Positions 1 through 12,148 of a DNA stretch of 64,000 bases are shown here, in pieces. The translations under genes and the position numbers were made by a program. Numbering within the stretch: the first letter of the stretch is position 1; each line of letters starts with the position of its first letter. The stretch is taken from NCBI RefSeq assembly GCF_949628265.1, contig NC_088787.1, forward strand, positions 300,501-364,500, written 5' to 3'. This stretch comes from Cloeon dipterum (taxonomy: Eukaryota > Arthropoda > Insecta > Ephemeroptera > Baetidae). The notes below the pieces were generated by a model that was not told the DNA's origin, searched no databases, and worked only from the letters and a program-made list of their open reading frames with translations.

Positions 1-1605
1 CTTTCGAAGACGTATATAGTAATGCAATTTGGCCGAATACAATTTTGCAGAAAAGAATGGAAAAGGGTAATAAGAGTAATAAGCGGGCGGGCGGGAGGAG
101 GAGAGCGCACGAAAAGAAAGCAGGAAAAGAAACACGAACGCACGAGCAAATTATTTTTTCTATTCACTCGCATTGTCTCTTTAATCTCGGCCGACAACAC
201 AAAATGAGCGGTGGCTGCAGTCGAATTAAATAATCAATTACACTTCTTGTTGACGCGAGCAGCGGTTTCTCGGCTCATTTTTGCCACGATCGAAACGCCC
301 AGCCAGACAGACAGAAAACAAAGCCTCCGTCCGCGTTGCTCTTTTTAATTTATTTTTGCTTTCCCTCGCTCCCAAAATCGATTGCATTTAAAGAGAAACC
401 ATTGCCGGCACTCCAAGAATGATTTTATTTTTTAAATGCTTAAATGTTTTGCTGATTGTCTTCGCTGAGAAGTTTGTAATTGGAAGTTCCTAAGAGTGAA
501 AAATAAAAAAGGTTCAACGTCAATAACCAGGTTTTTTAATACGAAAAAAATCCTCAACTGTTCGTTTTGCCGTGATCGCAATATAGATTTTTTTACAATA
601 ATTTTCAAACCAAAATACGATTTTCTAGGCCGTAATTTATGATACTTGTCACAATATTCAGAAGCATGTTATTGGAAAGTACAAATGGTCCTGCTTTTGA
701 TAAAATCGACGGATTAGTCATCGCTGTAGATTTTGCGTCTCGTGTATCTTCATTCATTTAGCTTCAGGTCGGAAAGTTTCGACACGCATCCACCGCTTTG
801 TCAAATTTACAACGCTCATCCCCTGGGAGCGGCAATCCCTTTTCACTCTTCTCGCTCACGTAGAGAAGAGAAAGATGAAAGGATTTGTCTTCTTTTGTGA
901 GATTTGTTTGCAACTTGGTCCATTTTAGAGTGTGATGGCATTCGACTTTGCTGATAGGATCTTTCTGAAATCTAATTGGGAACCAACTTTTTGCAGCATT
1001 TTATTAAAATAGGCTTTCCAAGCAAAACGAAAATTCGACTAAAAAAGGTTATTTCGTAAAAAATAATTCTCAATCCGGGAAAGGTTTTGTAGAATCGGCT
1101 GTGTCGTATTTATTATTTTTAAAAGCAACAAATCTAAAAACTATTTTATAATTAATATTGCATACAATTTATATTTTATTAAATATAATAAATTTACAAG
1201 CGGAAGCAAAGGATGATGAAAGACGAGGAAATGCGCCATTGCTCATCACGCGCAGCTGCAATTGCAAACGCAGATCAGGATAAAGAGTGAAAATCAAAAC
1301 ACGCACGAGCAGCGTCCTCTTTCATTTGAGATGAAAAGCACGCGCATTTATCTCTAAAATCTAGAATTACATCCCATACGCATTATCCGTGATCCAGTTT
1401 CAAAATTTAAATGCGAAACTTCGACTTGATGCGCTGCAATTGATTTAACTTTAAAAAATTGGGTCAGATGTTTTTTTTCTGCGTTAAATTCATAACATGT
1501 TTATTTCAAGATTCCATTTTGTAGGAAACCTAAGACTGTTTTTCCGCAAATTTAAAACCAAGCCGAGGGAGAGGCAGAAAAAAGGCATTTTTTAGATTTT
1601 CTCTT
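1..1605. other. Non-coding spacer at the left edge
   Basis: AT-rich sequence with no long open frame, no exon-like GC-rich block and no RNA gene that I can recognise. The short frames near positions 22-233 have no family features and look like chance. It could hold regulatory DNA or untranslated exons, but nothing in the sequence shows this. Confidence 0.5.
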
Positions 1606-1611
1606 TTTATT
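1606..1611 (-). terminator. Poly(A) signal of the Ala/Pro-rich gene
   Basis: AATAAA on the minus strand, about 95 bases downstream of the TGA at 1706-1708. This is a normal distance for the 3' UTR end of the gene at 1706-3673. Confidence 0.6.
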
Positions 1612-1705
1612 AAACAACGTGGTGGTAGAAAAAAGGGAACTAGTGTGGCGCAGACTTTTGATTCAGGGTTGGCTCCTCTCACTCATTGTCAGGGCTCCCT
1701 CCCTC

Positions 1706-3673
1706 TCAGTAGGGCTGGTGGTGGGGGCGGTAGGCGGCGGCGGCGGCGGCCGGGGGCGGGAAGGCGGTGCCGTAGGCGCCGAACAGCGGGTGCGTGGCGG
1801 CCGGGTAGCGCGGCGACGCGGTCGGCGCCACGGCGTACGACGCGGACAGCGTCTTCAGGGACGGTGGCGCAGCGGAGGGCGGCGCCGGCGTCGCCGGCAC
1901 CGCCAGGGTCATGTGCTGGTGCTGCGGGTAGAGGCTGAGCCGCGACGGCTCGTTCGGGTGCGGCTGCGACGGGCGGAACGGCTCCTCGGACAGCGTCGCG
2001 GCCGCGGGCGTCGGCGCCGGCGTCGACGCCACCACGTGCAGCGGCGCCGGCGTGCTCAGGATCGCCGTCTGCGCGTACGCGTTCACCGCCTTGTCCGCGG
2101 CGCCGGCAGCCTCCGTCGCCGCCTTGTTCTTCGCCAGCGCCGCCAGCAACTCGCCTTGGTTTACTTCGAAAATCAAAAACAAAAAATTAATTAATTATAA
2201 TATTCGGGAAAGGGTAAGGAGTGATTAAATCAAGCTAAAATTAACTTGGGTTTCAAATTAAATTATAAAACTTAATTTAAAAGCGGTAAAAGTCTCTAAA
2301 ATAAGAATATTTCCATTTTTTTGTCCTAATTTTAGTGTTGCAAATTGAACTGAACGAAATATAAATTAAATAGACCCAGAATATCAACAATGTCCCGAAC
2401 GAAACCTTTGCTCTGTCCATGAAGCGGAACATTCTCTCATTCTATTTAAATTTAAGCAGCTCGTTCGAAAATTGAAGCGTGCGTGAAATCGATTTGTTCC
2501 GATGTTTTGAACGGATCGGAAATATTTTGGTCTCTTTTTCACAGACAATGGGAGAGTCGAAAGGACAGCAGGAGCATCATTATAATTCAAAAGCATTGTT
2601 GGCGGTGCATGCGCTCGCTGGAGCCGAAAGCCAATTTGAATTCGCGCTTTCCAAGAAAAGCAATTATTATCTTTTGCCATACTTTCTGCGTTTGTCCTAA
2701 TTTTCTCGGCTTTGAAGAATTGTCTCCTTCATTTTTGTACCAAAAGCAGATTTTAAAAATTTACGGAAATATTTTTATGCAATTTAAAAAGAAAAGTGAG
2801 TTTACCGTATGCGCTGATGGCCTTGTCGAGCTGGTCATTGGGGTCGAGGGGCCGGTGGGCGTGGACGGGGGGCTGCGGGGGTCGGGCGAAGTAGGGGTTG
2901 AAGGCGAGCGGCGCCGCGGCGGCGACGTTGAGCAGGCCGAGGCCGCTGTAGCCTTGGACGCCGCTTCCGCCGAATTGTTGGCCTCCAAATTGGTGGCCGC
3001 CGTATTGCTGGCCGCCGTACTGCTGGCCGCCGAAGTGCTGGCCTCCAAAGTGGTGGCCGAAGGGCTGGTTGGCGCCGTAGAGCGGCGGCGCCGAGCCCAG
3101 GCCCAGCGCGTCGGCGTGCAGCAGGTCGGAGCCGCCGCCCAGCAGCGCCGCGTACGGGTTCAGCGACGCCAGCAGCGCCAACTGCTCCCACGAGCCGCCT
3201 GCGCCGCGTTTCCACACTCGACGCGCCTACGAAAATCGTGGAAAATTCAAAAATTTAGTTATAAATTAAAAACCAGAACAAAGTCCAGCTCTCTTTGGAA
3301 TATTGGCTTTATTTATTGAAAACAAATAATTTTTAAACAAATATGCAACAGAAGTGTGTCAATATTTTGAATAAAGATCAAATATTGACGTTTTATTTTC
3401 TATTTATGGTCGGACTAAGGTTCAGCCTTAGAATTCCGTGCCTTTTAGCAGGCTTTAAAATAATTCTTAGGCAAACCTTTTTAAGAAATAAAAATATTAC
3501 CTCCCTTTCACTACAGCTTTACCAGAAATAAAATATTCAATCAGAAGTCTTTTAAATAAATAAATAAAAAAAATGAAATTAAAAGCAGAGGTCGAACGTA
3601 CCTGAGGCATGCTGGGGGCGGCCGCGGCTGCGGAGGCGGCCGCGGCGGCCAGGAGGATGAGAGCGGTGTGCAT
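1706..3673 (-). CDS. Secreted Ala/Pro/Gly-rich cuticle-like protein, three exons
   Basis: Exons are 3602-3673, 2806-3226 and 1706-2163 on the minus strand; splice phases join exactly to give about 316 residues. Exon 1 codes 24 residues that form an almost pure Leu/Ala signal peptide (MHTALILLAAAAASAAAAAP). The middle exon is Gly/Gln/His-rich, with a repeated GGQ(Q/H)(Y/F) pattern around residues 70-95. The last exon is Ala/Pro/Thr-rich and ends in a His/Pro/Tyr tail. Low complexity, a signal peptide and a TATA promoter fit an extracellular matrix or cuticle protein. I see no chitin-binding R&R consensus and no family I can name. The block from DPNDQLDKAISAY into ELLAALAKNKAATEA is the only stretch of ordinary complexity and is the best seed for a homology search. 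The introns (2164-2805, 3227-3601) hold nothing I recognise. Confidence 0.75.
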
Positions 3674-3720
3674 GGCGGAGGAGTCGGGGCCGGGATGCGG
3701 CGCCGCAGGCCGCTGCACCG

Positions 3721-3727
3721 ATTTATA
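3721..3727 (-). promoter_or_regulatory. TATA box of the Ala/Pro-rich gene
   Basis: TATAAAT on the minus strand, 48 bases before the start codon. A start site about 30 bases downstream would give a 5' UTR of about 20-25 bases. A TATA box with a very short leader is common for insect structural genes. Confidence 0.6.
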
Positions 3728-3734
3728 GCCGACC

Positions 3735-5124
3735 CTTTCACTCCTCTCCTCATCGCAACCTTTTTCTCATCGCAATCGATCCCTTTTCTTTCTTTCTTCC
3801 CCGTCACCTCTCGCCTCTCTTTTCTTTCCACCTGCCAACCTCTCCACGCAAATCATCCAACTCGACTTAATAAAAATTTATGAAACAACGAAATTAATTC
3901 TATTTTTATCAGCTCACTTTAATTTATTAAATTTTCAAAATGAAAATCTCCATAGTAATTTGCGGCTTTGAGTAAAATGTGCTCTATTTAATTTCGATTC
4001 TTCGCCGTTTAGAAAGAGTTTCACGGCTTAATTTCGCTGCGAGTGCGACAATAAAATTGCGCACGGATGGGATGCTTTGTTTCATTTGAATTTCGGGGCC
4101 AAGAGCGAGCGGCGCATTTATATTCATTTCATTATTTCATTCATCGGTGAAGACGCGACAGCTGCTGCTCTGCTTTTTGTTGTTCTCGCTTCTCTGCCGT
4201 TTTTGATTCCGCACTTTTACTTTTGTCTGACGCGTCGCACAACAAACAAATAAAGCGCCAAAGCACGAAAAGGCCTTTTACCTTTCGTGTTTCGAATTGT
4301 CATCTCACGATTCAAACTGTCTCGGCAGGAAAAAAAAGGGAAAAATAAATAATCCACTTCTCGGAAACGCATTTATTTTATCCAAGGAGAAATCGCAACT
4401 TTCGATTTTTGTATTCCTCCAAAAATTATTTAAAACAAACATTTCTGTTAGGTTCGCAATATTTATTTCTTTTATCGGTGTGCAATATGCGCTGCCATAA
4501 AGGCAGGCGTTGTTTGTTTTTATTAGCCGTCGCGGTTCCGGCGCCTCTTGATATGGGCTTGGGCTGGACGTCCGCTCGACAATGCAAAACAGGAATTCCA
4601 AGCGCAAAAACTGCTTCTGCAAGCGCTGATGAAGTTATATGAGCAAGAATAATCACTTCTTTATTCTGATTAGCTGAATTATACCGACGCGAAAAAACGG
4701 AAAAAAAAACAATCAAGGGCGATCCCGGATCTTTTTAATTCACGTCAAATAATGCGTCACTGTGATCTCAAAATTTGACAGTTGATTCGTTCATTCATGC
4801 CTTCAAACGATAAGGCGTCACTCCAAGTGCGCGTGAAGCGATCAAAGCGATAGCCTGAAAAGCAGAGAACAATATTATTTCCTCGTCGCTGCCGTCCCGC
4901 GCTCGGCGTGACGTCACTTCTCTGTTCGCGTCCTGCGTCTGATGCGAGCCAATCAGAAGCACGATATTCGCGAGTAGCCCAGAAGAGAAGAGTGCAGCGG
5001 CCATGTTTGAAAAGAGGCTGTCGCGGTTGTGGCGGCGGTCGGCAGATGACGGTCCTGAGCGGTGCGCGGCGAGAAATAGCACGGAGTGTGTGCGAGGGTC
5101 AAGATGGCGGCGTGGTGAGCGGAG
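3735..5124. other. Non-coding spacer with probable syndecan upstream region
   Basis: No coding exon is visible. The first part is AT-rich. From about 4880 to 5124 it becomes GC-rich and CpG-rich, and continues in character with the GC-rich leader at 6467-6800 on the far side of the hAT insertion. That suggests the syndecan promoter or 5' UTR was split by the element. Confidence 0.4.
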
Positions 5125-5132
5125 GAAAGTAG
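5125..5132. repeat. Left 8-bp target site duplication of hAT element
   Basis: GAAAGTAG directly before the element; the same eight bases occur at 6459-6466 directly after it. Eight-base duplications are the hallmark of the hAT superfamily. Confidence 0.85.
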
Positions 5133-6458
5133 TAGGGTTGGGTACAAGCTCAAAAATCGATATCAAATATCTGATATTGATATGATATTTAAAATATCAA
5201 AAAATTGATATATCAACCGAAAAATATCAGAATTTGATATATCAACGTTGATATTTCCAGATGATCAAAAAATGGCTGCTGGACGAACCGAAACCGGCTA
5301 TGGCTATTTAAAAGGCTTAAAAACCGATTTTTTAAGCATTTTTCACCGATTTTTTTCATAAATATCGGTTAAATAAGAAAACTTTTGAAAAATGGCGGTT
5401 TTCCGCAGTCATGGGATGAGTATTCAAATAATTTAAATATTGCGCGCCTTTAAAACAGATGTTTGAGAAGGGGGTGTGTCGGATCCCACCATATGGCGCC
5501 AAAATTTGCATCTGGCTGCTTTCCCTTCCCCCCTTCCCGCCACATGGGTGTCTAATTAATTAATTAATTAATAGCTATAATTAGGTAATTAATAAAATAT
5601 TATAATTTAATTGTGCCATTTTAAAATTAATTTTAAGTTTGATGTTTACATTATCAGCTGATAATGTGAGAGCGTCAATTTATCTTCAAATTAAAATATT
5701 GGAGTGTTTTTCTCCACATCATATGTGCTCTTCAACCTTCATCTGGTATTAAATAATTGAGTTTAATTGATACACATAAGAGAAATCAGAATGAAATTAC
5801 CTTAAACCGTAGCTGTTATGTATTTAATTAGTATTTCAATTTGTAATTTGGGGCTATGCCATCAGCAGAGCATTATGTTCGCAATAATATTTGCGTTATT
5901 TGTACTCATTTTGATTGGATTAGTTACAATAAGTTCTTAATTATTCACCATTCAAATCAAAATTAATTGTTTACAAACAATTTATTATCATTTTAATTCA
6001 ACAAGAAAATGTGGTACTGCCAGCTGACAGAGGTCATCTGTGACCGATCAGCTGGCGTGTTGTCAGGGCTTAACCTGACCTACCTGACGTTGCTGACCAT
6101 TGTTTACAAACAATTTAATTTAATTTTCATTCAACACAAAAGCTACTATAAAAGCTGACCACAGCTGATCGATCAGCTGAGACATTTTTCGCGCCTTTTG
6201 TGCATTGCGAAAACTTCAATATCGGTTACGCCCATGTTTGGGGACGGAAAGTACAGTTTGATCCTAAACTTTTATGCGAAAACCGGCATGAAAAATGCCA
6301 TCTGTCGGTCAAAAATGTCAACTGATATCAACCTTGATATCCGACTTAGATATCAATATCAGCCTGATATGATATATCAAATATCAGGCTTGATATTGAT
6401 ATGATATTTGAAATATCATATCAACTTTGATATATCAACGTTGATATACCCAACCCTA
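5133..6458. mobile_element. Non-autonomous hAT-type DNA transposon, 1326 bp
   Basis: The ends are a perfect 12-base inverted repeat, TAGGGTTGGGTA at 5133-5144 and its complement at 6447-6458, bounded by the 8-bp duplication GAAAGTAG. Just inside both ends lie runs of GATATC/ATATCA repeats (about 5158-5250 and 6320-6446), which look like subterminal transposase-binding arrays. The interior is AT-rich with no transposase frame. It also holds an internal direct repeat around a TTTACAAACAATTTA block near 5970 and 6101. The element is therefore dependent on a transposase encoded elsewhere. It lies 340 bases before the syndecan start codon. Confidence 0.85.
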
Positions 6459-6466
6459 GAAAGTAG
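6459..6466. repeat. Right 8-bp target site duplication of hAT element
   Basis: GAAAGTAG, identical to 5125-5132. Removing the element and one duplication gives an uninterrupted GC-rich leader. Confidence 0.85.
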
Positions 6467-6800
6467 TGCGCAGCGAAGGCAGCAGCGGAGCCGAGCAGAC
6501 ACTAGTCGCGGAGGCCACAGGAGCTGCATTGATTGATCTCGGCCTGCGCCCATTCGCGTAATCGCAGCGCATCAACACCGTCCGAAGCCGAGAGCAGAAC
6601 CAGTCGAGTGCGGACACACACATCGCGAGCAAGCAGAGACGAGACGGGACGGCGTGCGAGTGAGAGTGCGAGTGAGTGCGTCGGCCGCCGAACGAGTGCC
6701 CTCGCGAGCGTGAGTCGGCCGAATCGCGAGGCGCGCCCCGCCTGCTCCTTCCCTTGCGAGAGCCCGTGTCCGTGCATGGACAGGAGCTAAAGTCTGCGCG

Positions 6801-9800
6801 ATGCGTCGGCTCCACTTGGCACTGATCGTGCTGCTCGCCGCCCTCGCCGCCTCCGGCCAGGCCCAGCAGGTGAGTCGCCGTCGCCCCCGCCCGCCATTGT
6901 TTACATACCTTCCCCCGGGGGCCCACTCGGGGGCCCCGTCCCACTTTGCGTCCCGACCAGCAGAGCGAGACCCTTTTCGGGGCGTGCGCGCCGCGGCCGA
7001 ATGCGAAATCGCGGCGGCGAGCGGCCGAGGAGGAAGTGGAATAAATTATTATTGCGACGCACACACTCGGATCGCCGCTGTGACGTGAGTCGCGAGGCTG
7101 CGAGGCGGCCAAGGGTCACTCGCCGAGCTGTCCCGGCCTTTGCCCCTCGCTTTCGCAACAATTCAATCGAGGACGACACTGTCCGACGGCAATAAAACCG
7201 TCCGTGCGCCAGGTCGCAGGTTGACAAAGCGGCAGGTGTGCGCTGCCCAATAACAATTTGTTGGCCCCCCGGCGGGCATTATTCATTTTCCTTTGTCACT
7301 TTTAAAGGTTTGTGTCGGTCAGCAGTTAATGCACCCTCTTAAGCAGTTTCCGTTTGAATGGATTTTTCCGTTCACCCCTGCCGCGTTAATATGTTTTTTT
7401 CCTTTCATCCACATTTTTTTCGGCGTGCGAGCGTATCGGATTGGCAGTGTCACACCTTAATTGCTTCCTTGTGTGTGTGTGTGCGCGGCGCCGCTTATCG
7501 CCGCCGCGCCGAGATAACCAGAGTCTGCAAACACGCTCTCGAACCCATTGAAGAACTCGCCTCGAACGAAATAAGAAAGAAAATAAAAAATGAAAATTCG
7601 TGTCCACAGCAGCAGCAGCAGCAGGGCGGAAAGGCGGCAACAGCGGCGGTGTCGGCGCCGGCGGGCGGCGCCGCGGCGCCGGACAAGTCGAACCAGGACC
7701 TGTACGTGGACGACAGCGCGGACGACGGTGAAGACGACGAGGACGACGACGACGGCGACTGGGCCGCCGACGAGGGCTCCGGCGCGGCGCCAAAGCGCGG
7801 CGGCAGCGGCTCCGCGGGGCGCCGCAGGAACGAGGAGGACGTCGGCTCGGGCGGCGCCTCGTCCGGTCGTCGAAGGAACGACGACGAGGGCTCGGGCACC
7901 GGCCCGGCAGGAAAGTCGCCCATCGACGACGACGACGACGATGACGACGACGACCACGACGACTCCGAACACTCCGGAGACGGTAAGATCCCTTTGTCTC
8001 TGCCTCGAATCTCAAAGGAATTTAAAAAATTAATTTTTGGATAAATCAATTATTTAATTTGCTGTCAGTTCTCTCCAAAATTCTTTCGAGAGATTTTATC
8101 GATATTTTTTTATAATCCAACATATAAAATTAAAAAAAACCCAATTGCATTCAAGACTTCAAGAGGAATTTCATAAATTTACACAATGTGTGAAATAAAA
8201 TAATCAGTTTGATGCAAGTATTAGGAAGGAACAAGAACAATTTATACCTGGAATTTAATATCGAGTGGCGCTACAAATTGTCAGCGGCGTGTTGAAATGA
8301 GATGAAATGTGTTCTCGGCCGGGGCCAAACACTCGTTGCTACATGTTTTACCTCATTTCTCGGATCATCCCCCTAACACCAAATCAATTACACAAACGTT
8401 ACGGGTGTACAAATAGAGCTGCATTTTTTTAAGCTGAAAAGTATTGAGAATTATGACATAAAACCAAATTACCAGACACTGTAATAAGTCTTAAGTGAAA
8501 AAGCGTGTTTCTGAAGAAAACTGAGATCAACACATAGAATGAATAACAATTTTTGGCTTCCTCATTGAACTGAAAAGATATTCTGCATGAAAAATAGGAA
8601 ATTTTGTCAGCTATCTATCAGAATAGAACATTTGCGTTTGTAAAAATCTGCTATTTTTATGATACTTTGCGAATGTTACGGAAATTGAGGTTAAATTAAA
8701 ACTGCGCATGCGTCAAATGTCGTGTTTTGTAGTAAAGCAGCGCGGCGACCAATCAGATGCCGGCTTTCTAGGCCCCCTTATAGCGAGCATCACTCTAAAA
8801 AGAGGAGGAGTGTAACTTAAGGAGTAGTAGAGTATCAGCTGTGATGCCATTGTCGCCTGCTAGATTCTTCTCTCCTTTCCTTACACTCTAGTAATGCTCG
8901 CTAGGGGGCCTAGAGAGCTGGCGCATCTGATTGGTCGCCGCGCTGCTTTACTACAAAACACGACATTTGACGCATGCGCAGTTTTAATTTAACCTCTATT
9001 TCCGTAACATTCGCATTGTATCATTAAAATAGCGGGTTTTCATGATTTAATTAATTCCCAATCGATCAACAATTTAATGTTTCTCAAATTTAGCAATAGT
9101 TATTTTTGATTGAGCTCCTATTAATTGTAAAAATTAATTAATAAGAAAAAAGGCGAGCGCTGAACTTTTGCAGGTCAGGCCATGAGGTCACACGAATGCA
9201 ATAAATTTACAACAGTTTCCTTATCTCGGTGAATTAATTTGTTCTGATTTTTGTCCCTTTTTGTGCCGGCAGGTCCAGTTGTTCCGATCGGAGGCCCCAA
9301 GCCAGAGCCAGAAAGCCCGAAGAAGAATCAGCCACAGGCATCGGTGAGTGTTTGCCGCGTGTTTCGGCGAGCCGAAAACTGAAAGCGGTTCGCTTTTTCA
9401 GGATCCCAAGGGCAACAAGGACGACGGCAAGACGTTCGAGATCGACCCCGTGCCCGGCGTGGGCGCGGGCAGCGAGCCAGGCGTCTACCCGGTGGACACG
9501 TCGGACGTCGAGGACAAGGGCGTGACGATGAACAAGCCCGAGGACCGGGCCACCTCGTTCTTCGCGCAGCCGGGCATCCTGGCAGGTGGGTGTCCCCTCC
9601 CCTCCTCTCTTCTCCCGTTCTGATTTTTTGTTGTGTGTCCGCAGCCGTGATCGGAGGCGCCGTCGTGGGCCTGCTGTGCGCCATCCTGGTGGTCATGTTC
9701 ATCGTGTACCGGATGCGGAAGAAGGACGAGGGCTCGTACGCGCTGGACGAGCCCAAGCGCTCGCCAACCATCAACTCGTACACCAAGAACTCGAACCGCG

Positions 9801-9814
9801 AGTTTTACGCTTGA
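6801..9814 (+). CDS. Sdc: Syndecan, transmembrane heparan sulfate proteoglycan
   Basis: Exons are 6801-6869, 7610-7982, 9273-9343, 9402-9585 and 9645-9814, all phase-consistent, giving 288 residues. Residues 1-22 are a signal peptide. The ectodomain is very acidic (runs of Asp) with several Ser-Gly sites next to acidic residues (DEGSG, DVGSG, DEGSG, HSGDG), which are glycosaminoglycan attachment sites. The transmembrane helix is at about residues 234-254 (VIGGAVVGLLCAILVVMFIV), with the GxxxG-like start typical of syndecans. The tail has the C1 region RMRKKDEGSYALDE and ends in the invariant C2 motif EFYA, which binds PDZ proteins. Syndecans are co-receptors for Slit/Robo and integrin signalling. 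The start is the only ATG that gives the signal peptide. Intron 1 (6870-7609) holds nothing recognised; intron 2 (7983-9272) holds a MITE. Confidence 0.95.
8635..9045. mobile_element. MITE family A, copy 1 (syndecan intron 2)
   Basis: A palindromic element: the arm from about 8638 to 8785 is repeated in reverse complement at about 8900-9044. Landmarks shared by all family members are ACTGCGCATGCGTCAA in the arms, a CCAAT-type block CGACCAATCAGATG, and a core with GATGCCATTGTCGCCTG. No coding capacity. Further copies lie at 14262-14775 and 17440-17975. The exact ends and target duplication are not certain. Confidence 0.75.
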
Positions 9815-11253
9815 GCCCGCCGCCCTTTTCTTTGCAGCACCGCAAGACTTTTTTAACACACCCACACATTTGACATACAAGAAAACTCTCTCTCTCACAC
9901 ACACCCACACACACGCCACACTATTGTTTATTATGTTTCGAGACAAAAGTGCACAAAAGCAGCAGCAGCAGCAGCGTTTTCGGCGAACTTTGTCTGTGCG
10001 GAAGGGCCCTTCACCTCACAAGCAGTGGAAAATTCTTGCGAGCAGCTTTCTTTCTTTTTTTCTTTCATTCGTTTTTATTTTAGTTTCGTTCGGCGACCGA
10101 GCCAAAAGAAAGTGTCGCCCGGCGAACGGAAGGCAGGGCGCGTCGGCGAGGGCGGGCTCGCGATCAGGGCAGCTTCTCCTCTTCCGTTTTACCCCTCCCC
10201 TCCCCTCTCTCGGCACTCGCATGTGATATATGTAAGGAAAGCCGCCCTCGCCGGCGGCGCGCCCTCGTTCTGGAACGCGGCCTGCAGCTGACATTCCTCA
10301 CTCAGACGGCCGCCTTGTGCCACATCTCTACCTACGATTATCGAATTAAAACGAATTATTTATTAAATGTTAAGTTGCGTTCCTGCACGGCGCGCGCAAT
10401 AAGTGTTTGTTAACACCGCTACTAACCAACTGACTTGTCGAATCAAATTAATTATTCTATTCTTAACGACGGTGCTGGAGCGCGTGGATCGACCAGGGAC
10501 GGGGTAGCCATTTAAATCTCTCTCTCACTCTCTCTATCGACAAATCCGTCTAACGAAGCCATTTTATTATTACGCGCGTCCACGAGACGCAGACACGTAC
10601 ATTATTATAATAAATATATTATTGTTTACACACACACACACACACGGTAGGTATAAATAAGAATAAAATATATCGCAGCGCGAGTGAGAGCGAGAGACAC
10701 CGAGAGAAAGGACGAGCGAGAAATTATATAAGTGTAAATAGAAGTTTGCTGTTCTAAGTGTCATCTTTTGTGTTCAACGCGGCGAGCGGCCGGCCGGCCA
10801 GCCCCCAAATTTCCGAATTTCGCCCCGACAGCAAGGAAAATTTAAGCAAAACAAAAACAGGCCTGCGCCGCTCGCCTTCCTCACTCTTTATTTTGTCACA
10901 CACACAGAGCCATTATATATTAATAAAATAAATAGTTATTCGATTTCTTACACACACGCATTCAAAGTGGAAATGGAGAAACGAGTCGTTTACTACGATT
11001 TATGTATTTATACACGCGCGCGCGCGGCGATACGATCATCATCTATCTCTGTAGCTGGTGCAATGCCTGTACATAGGACGAACACACACACACACTCACT
11101 CACGCAACACTCGGATGACAAAAATTACAAAAAACAAAGAAAGAAGAAGCAAACCCAAGTGAAAAGAATTATATTATTATGTGCAGCTGCGTAAGCAAAG
11201 TAATAGTCCTGTTGTTCTCTGATAAAACACATGAAAGTAACATGATTAATAAA
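9815..11253 (+). other. Sdc: Syndecan 3' UTR with alternative poly(A) signals
   Basis: No coding exon follows the syndecan stop for more than 2 kb. The region is rich in CA and GA microsatellites (around 9885-9915, 10628-10646, 11082-11100). AATAAA signals occur at 10922-10927, 10927-10932 and 11248-11253. A long UTR with several cleavage sites is inferred; transcript data would be needed to fix the end. Confidence 0.5.
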
Positions 11254-11271
11254 TCTGATGATGTATCTATA

Positions 11272-12148
11272 CGAAAAGGATTAAAACCGCCGCCTTTTAT
11301 TATTTTTCCTACTCGTCATTCATTCATTTGCAGAGTCATCCGGAGTCACCGGCCGTGCACCTCCGATTGTGAGTCATTGGCCGTGAAAAAATTTAACTGA
11401 TAAGGAAATTACGAGTAAAAGCAGAAAGCGGAGCAGCAGGAAATAATTTATGCCGGCAGACGACCAGGAAGTGCGGTGCTTTAAATCTGAAAATACCTAA
11501 AGAATGAAGAATGGAGCAAGATGCGCCAACCAAACATGTTTCACAATCAAGATATTTCCGATATATTGTCCACATAATATCGAATTAATATGTTCATTTT
11601 AATTATTTTCAGTTCTGTTTGCTTCATTGGCGTAAATATTTCGCAAAAAAACACCAATATTTCGCAAGAATTTATATTTTCCTACAAGCTTTGGTTGGTG
11701 CAACTGAGTCTCGAGACCAAATGCGGCGATGACGCATTTTTAATAAAACCGGTTTAAAAATTTGCGTGCCGAAGAATTTCCTATTTTTCATTTCTCGACT
11801 AAGAAATATTGTATTTTGGCACGAAAAATTCAGAAATTCCAGCAAAAAAGCTGATTATCTTGTTTTCCTATGAAAAATCCCGTTTTATCTATTAATTAAG
11901 AGCGGCTGAGCAACCGGTTTTTCACTCAGCACCACCAAAACAACCGGTGTCGGTATGAAATCACAACAAACCTGTAAAATCAGTGCAGACTGGAGACTGG
12001 GGCGGCGCAGGTGCATTTTGCAGGTGGTGCACGCTTGACCGGCTCATTCAGGTTCAGGTCGCGTGGGCCGGAAGCCTCGGAGGTGGGCCTTTGGATCGGG
12101 GCAGGGTCAGGGTCGGTGGAGATCAGGGCGAGAAGCAGGCGGGACAAG
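11272..12148. other. Spacer and Ajuba 5' leader
   Basis: AT-rich to about 11970 with no exon seen. From about 11980 it becomes GC-rich. TCAGT at 11980-11984 fits an insect initiator element and could be the Ajuba start site, giving a leader of about 165 bases. No TATA box is seen at the right distance. Confidence 0.35.

Noticed and set aside
22-233. Two short overlapping frames at the window start
   Set aside because: Lys/Arg-rich chance frames in AT/GA-rich sequence with no supporting signal.
7386-8049. Long minus-strand and other-frame reading frames over syndecan exon 2
   Set aside because: They are shadows of the GC-rich Asp/Ser repeat codons; syndecan explains the region.
12011-12148. 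Upstream extension of the Ajuba frame
   Set aside because: The frame is open but has no ATG before 12149.
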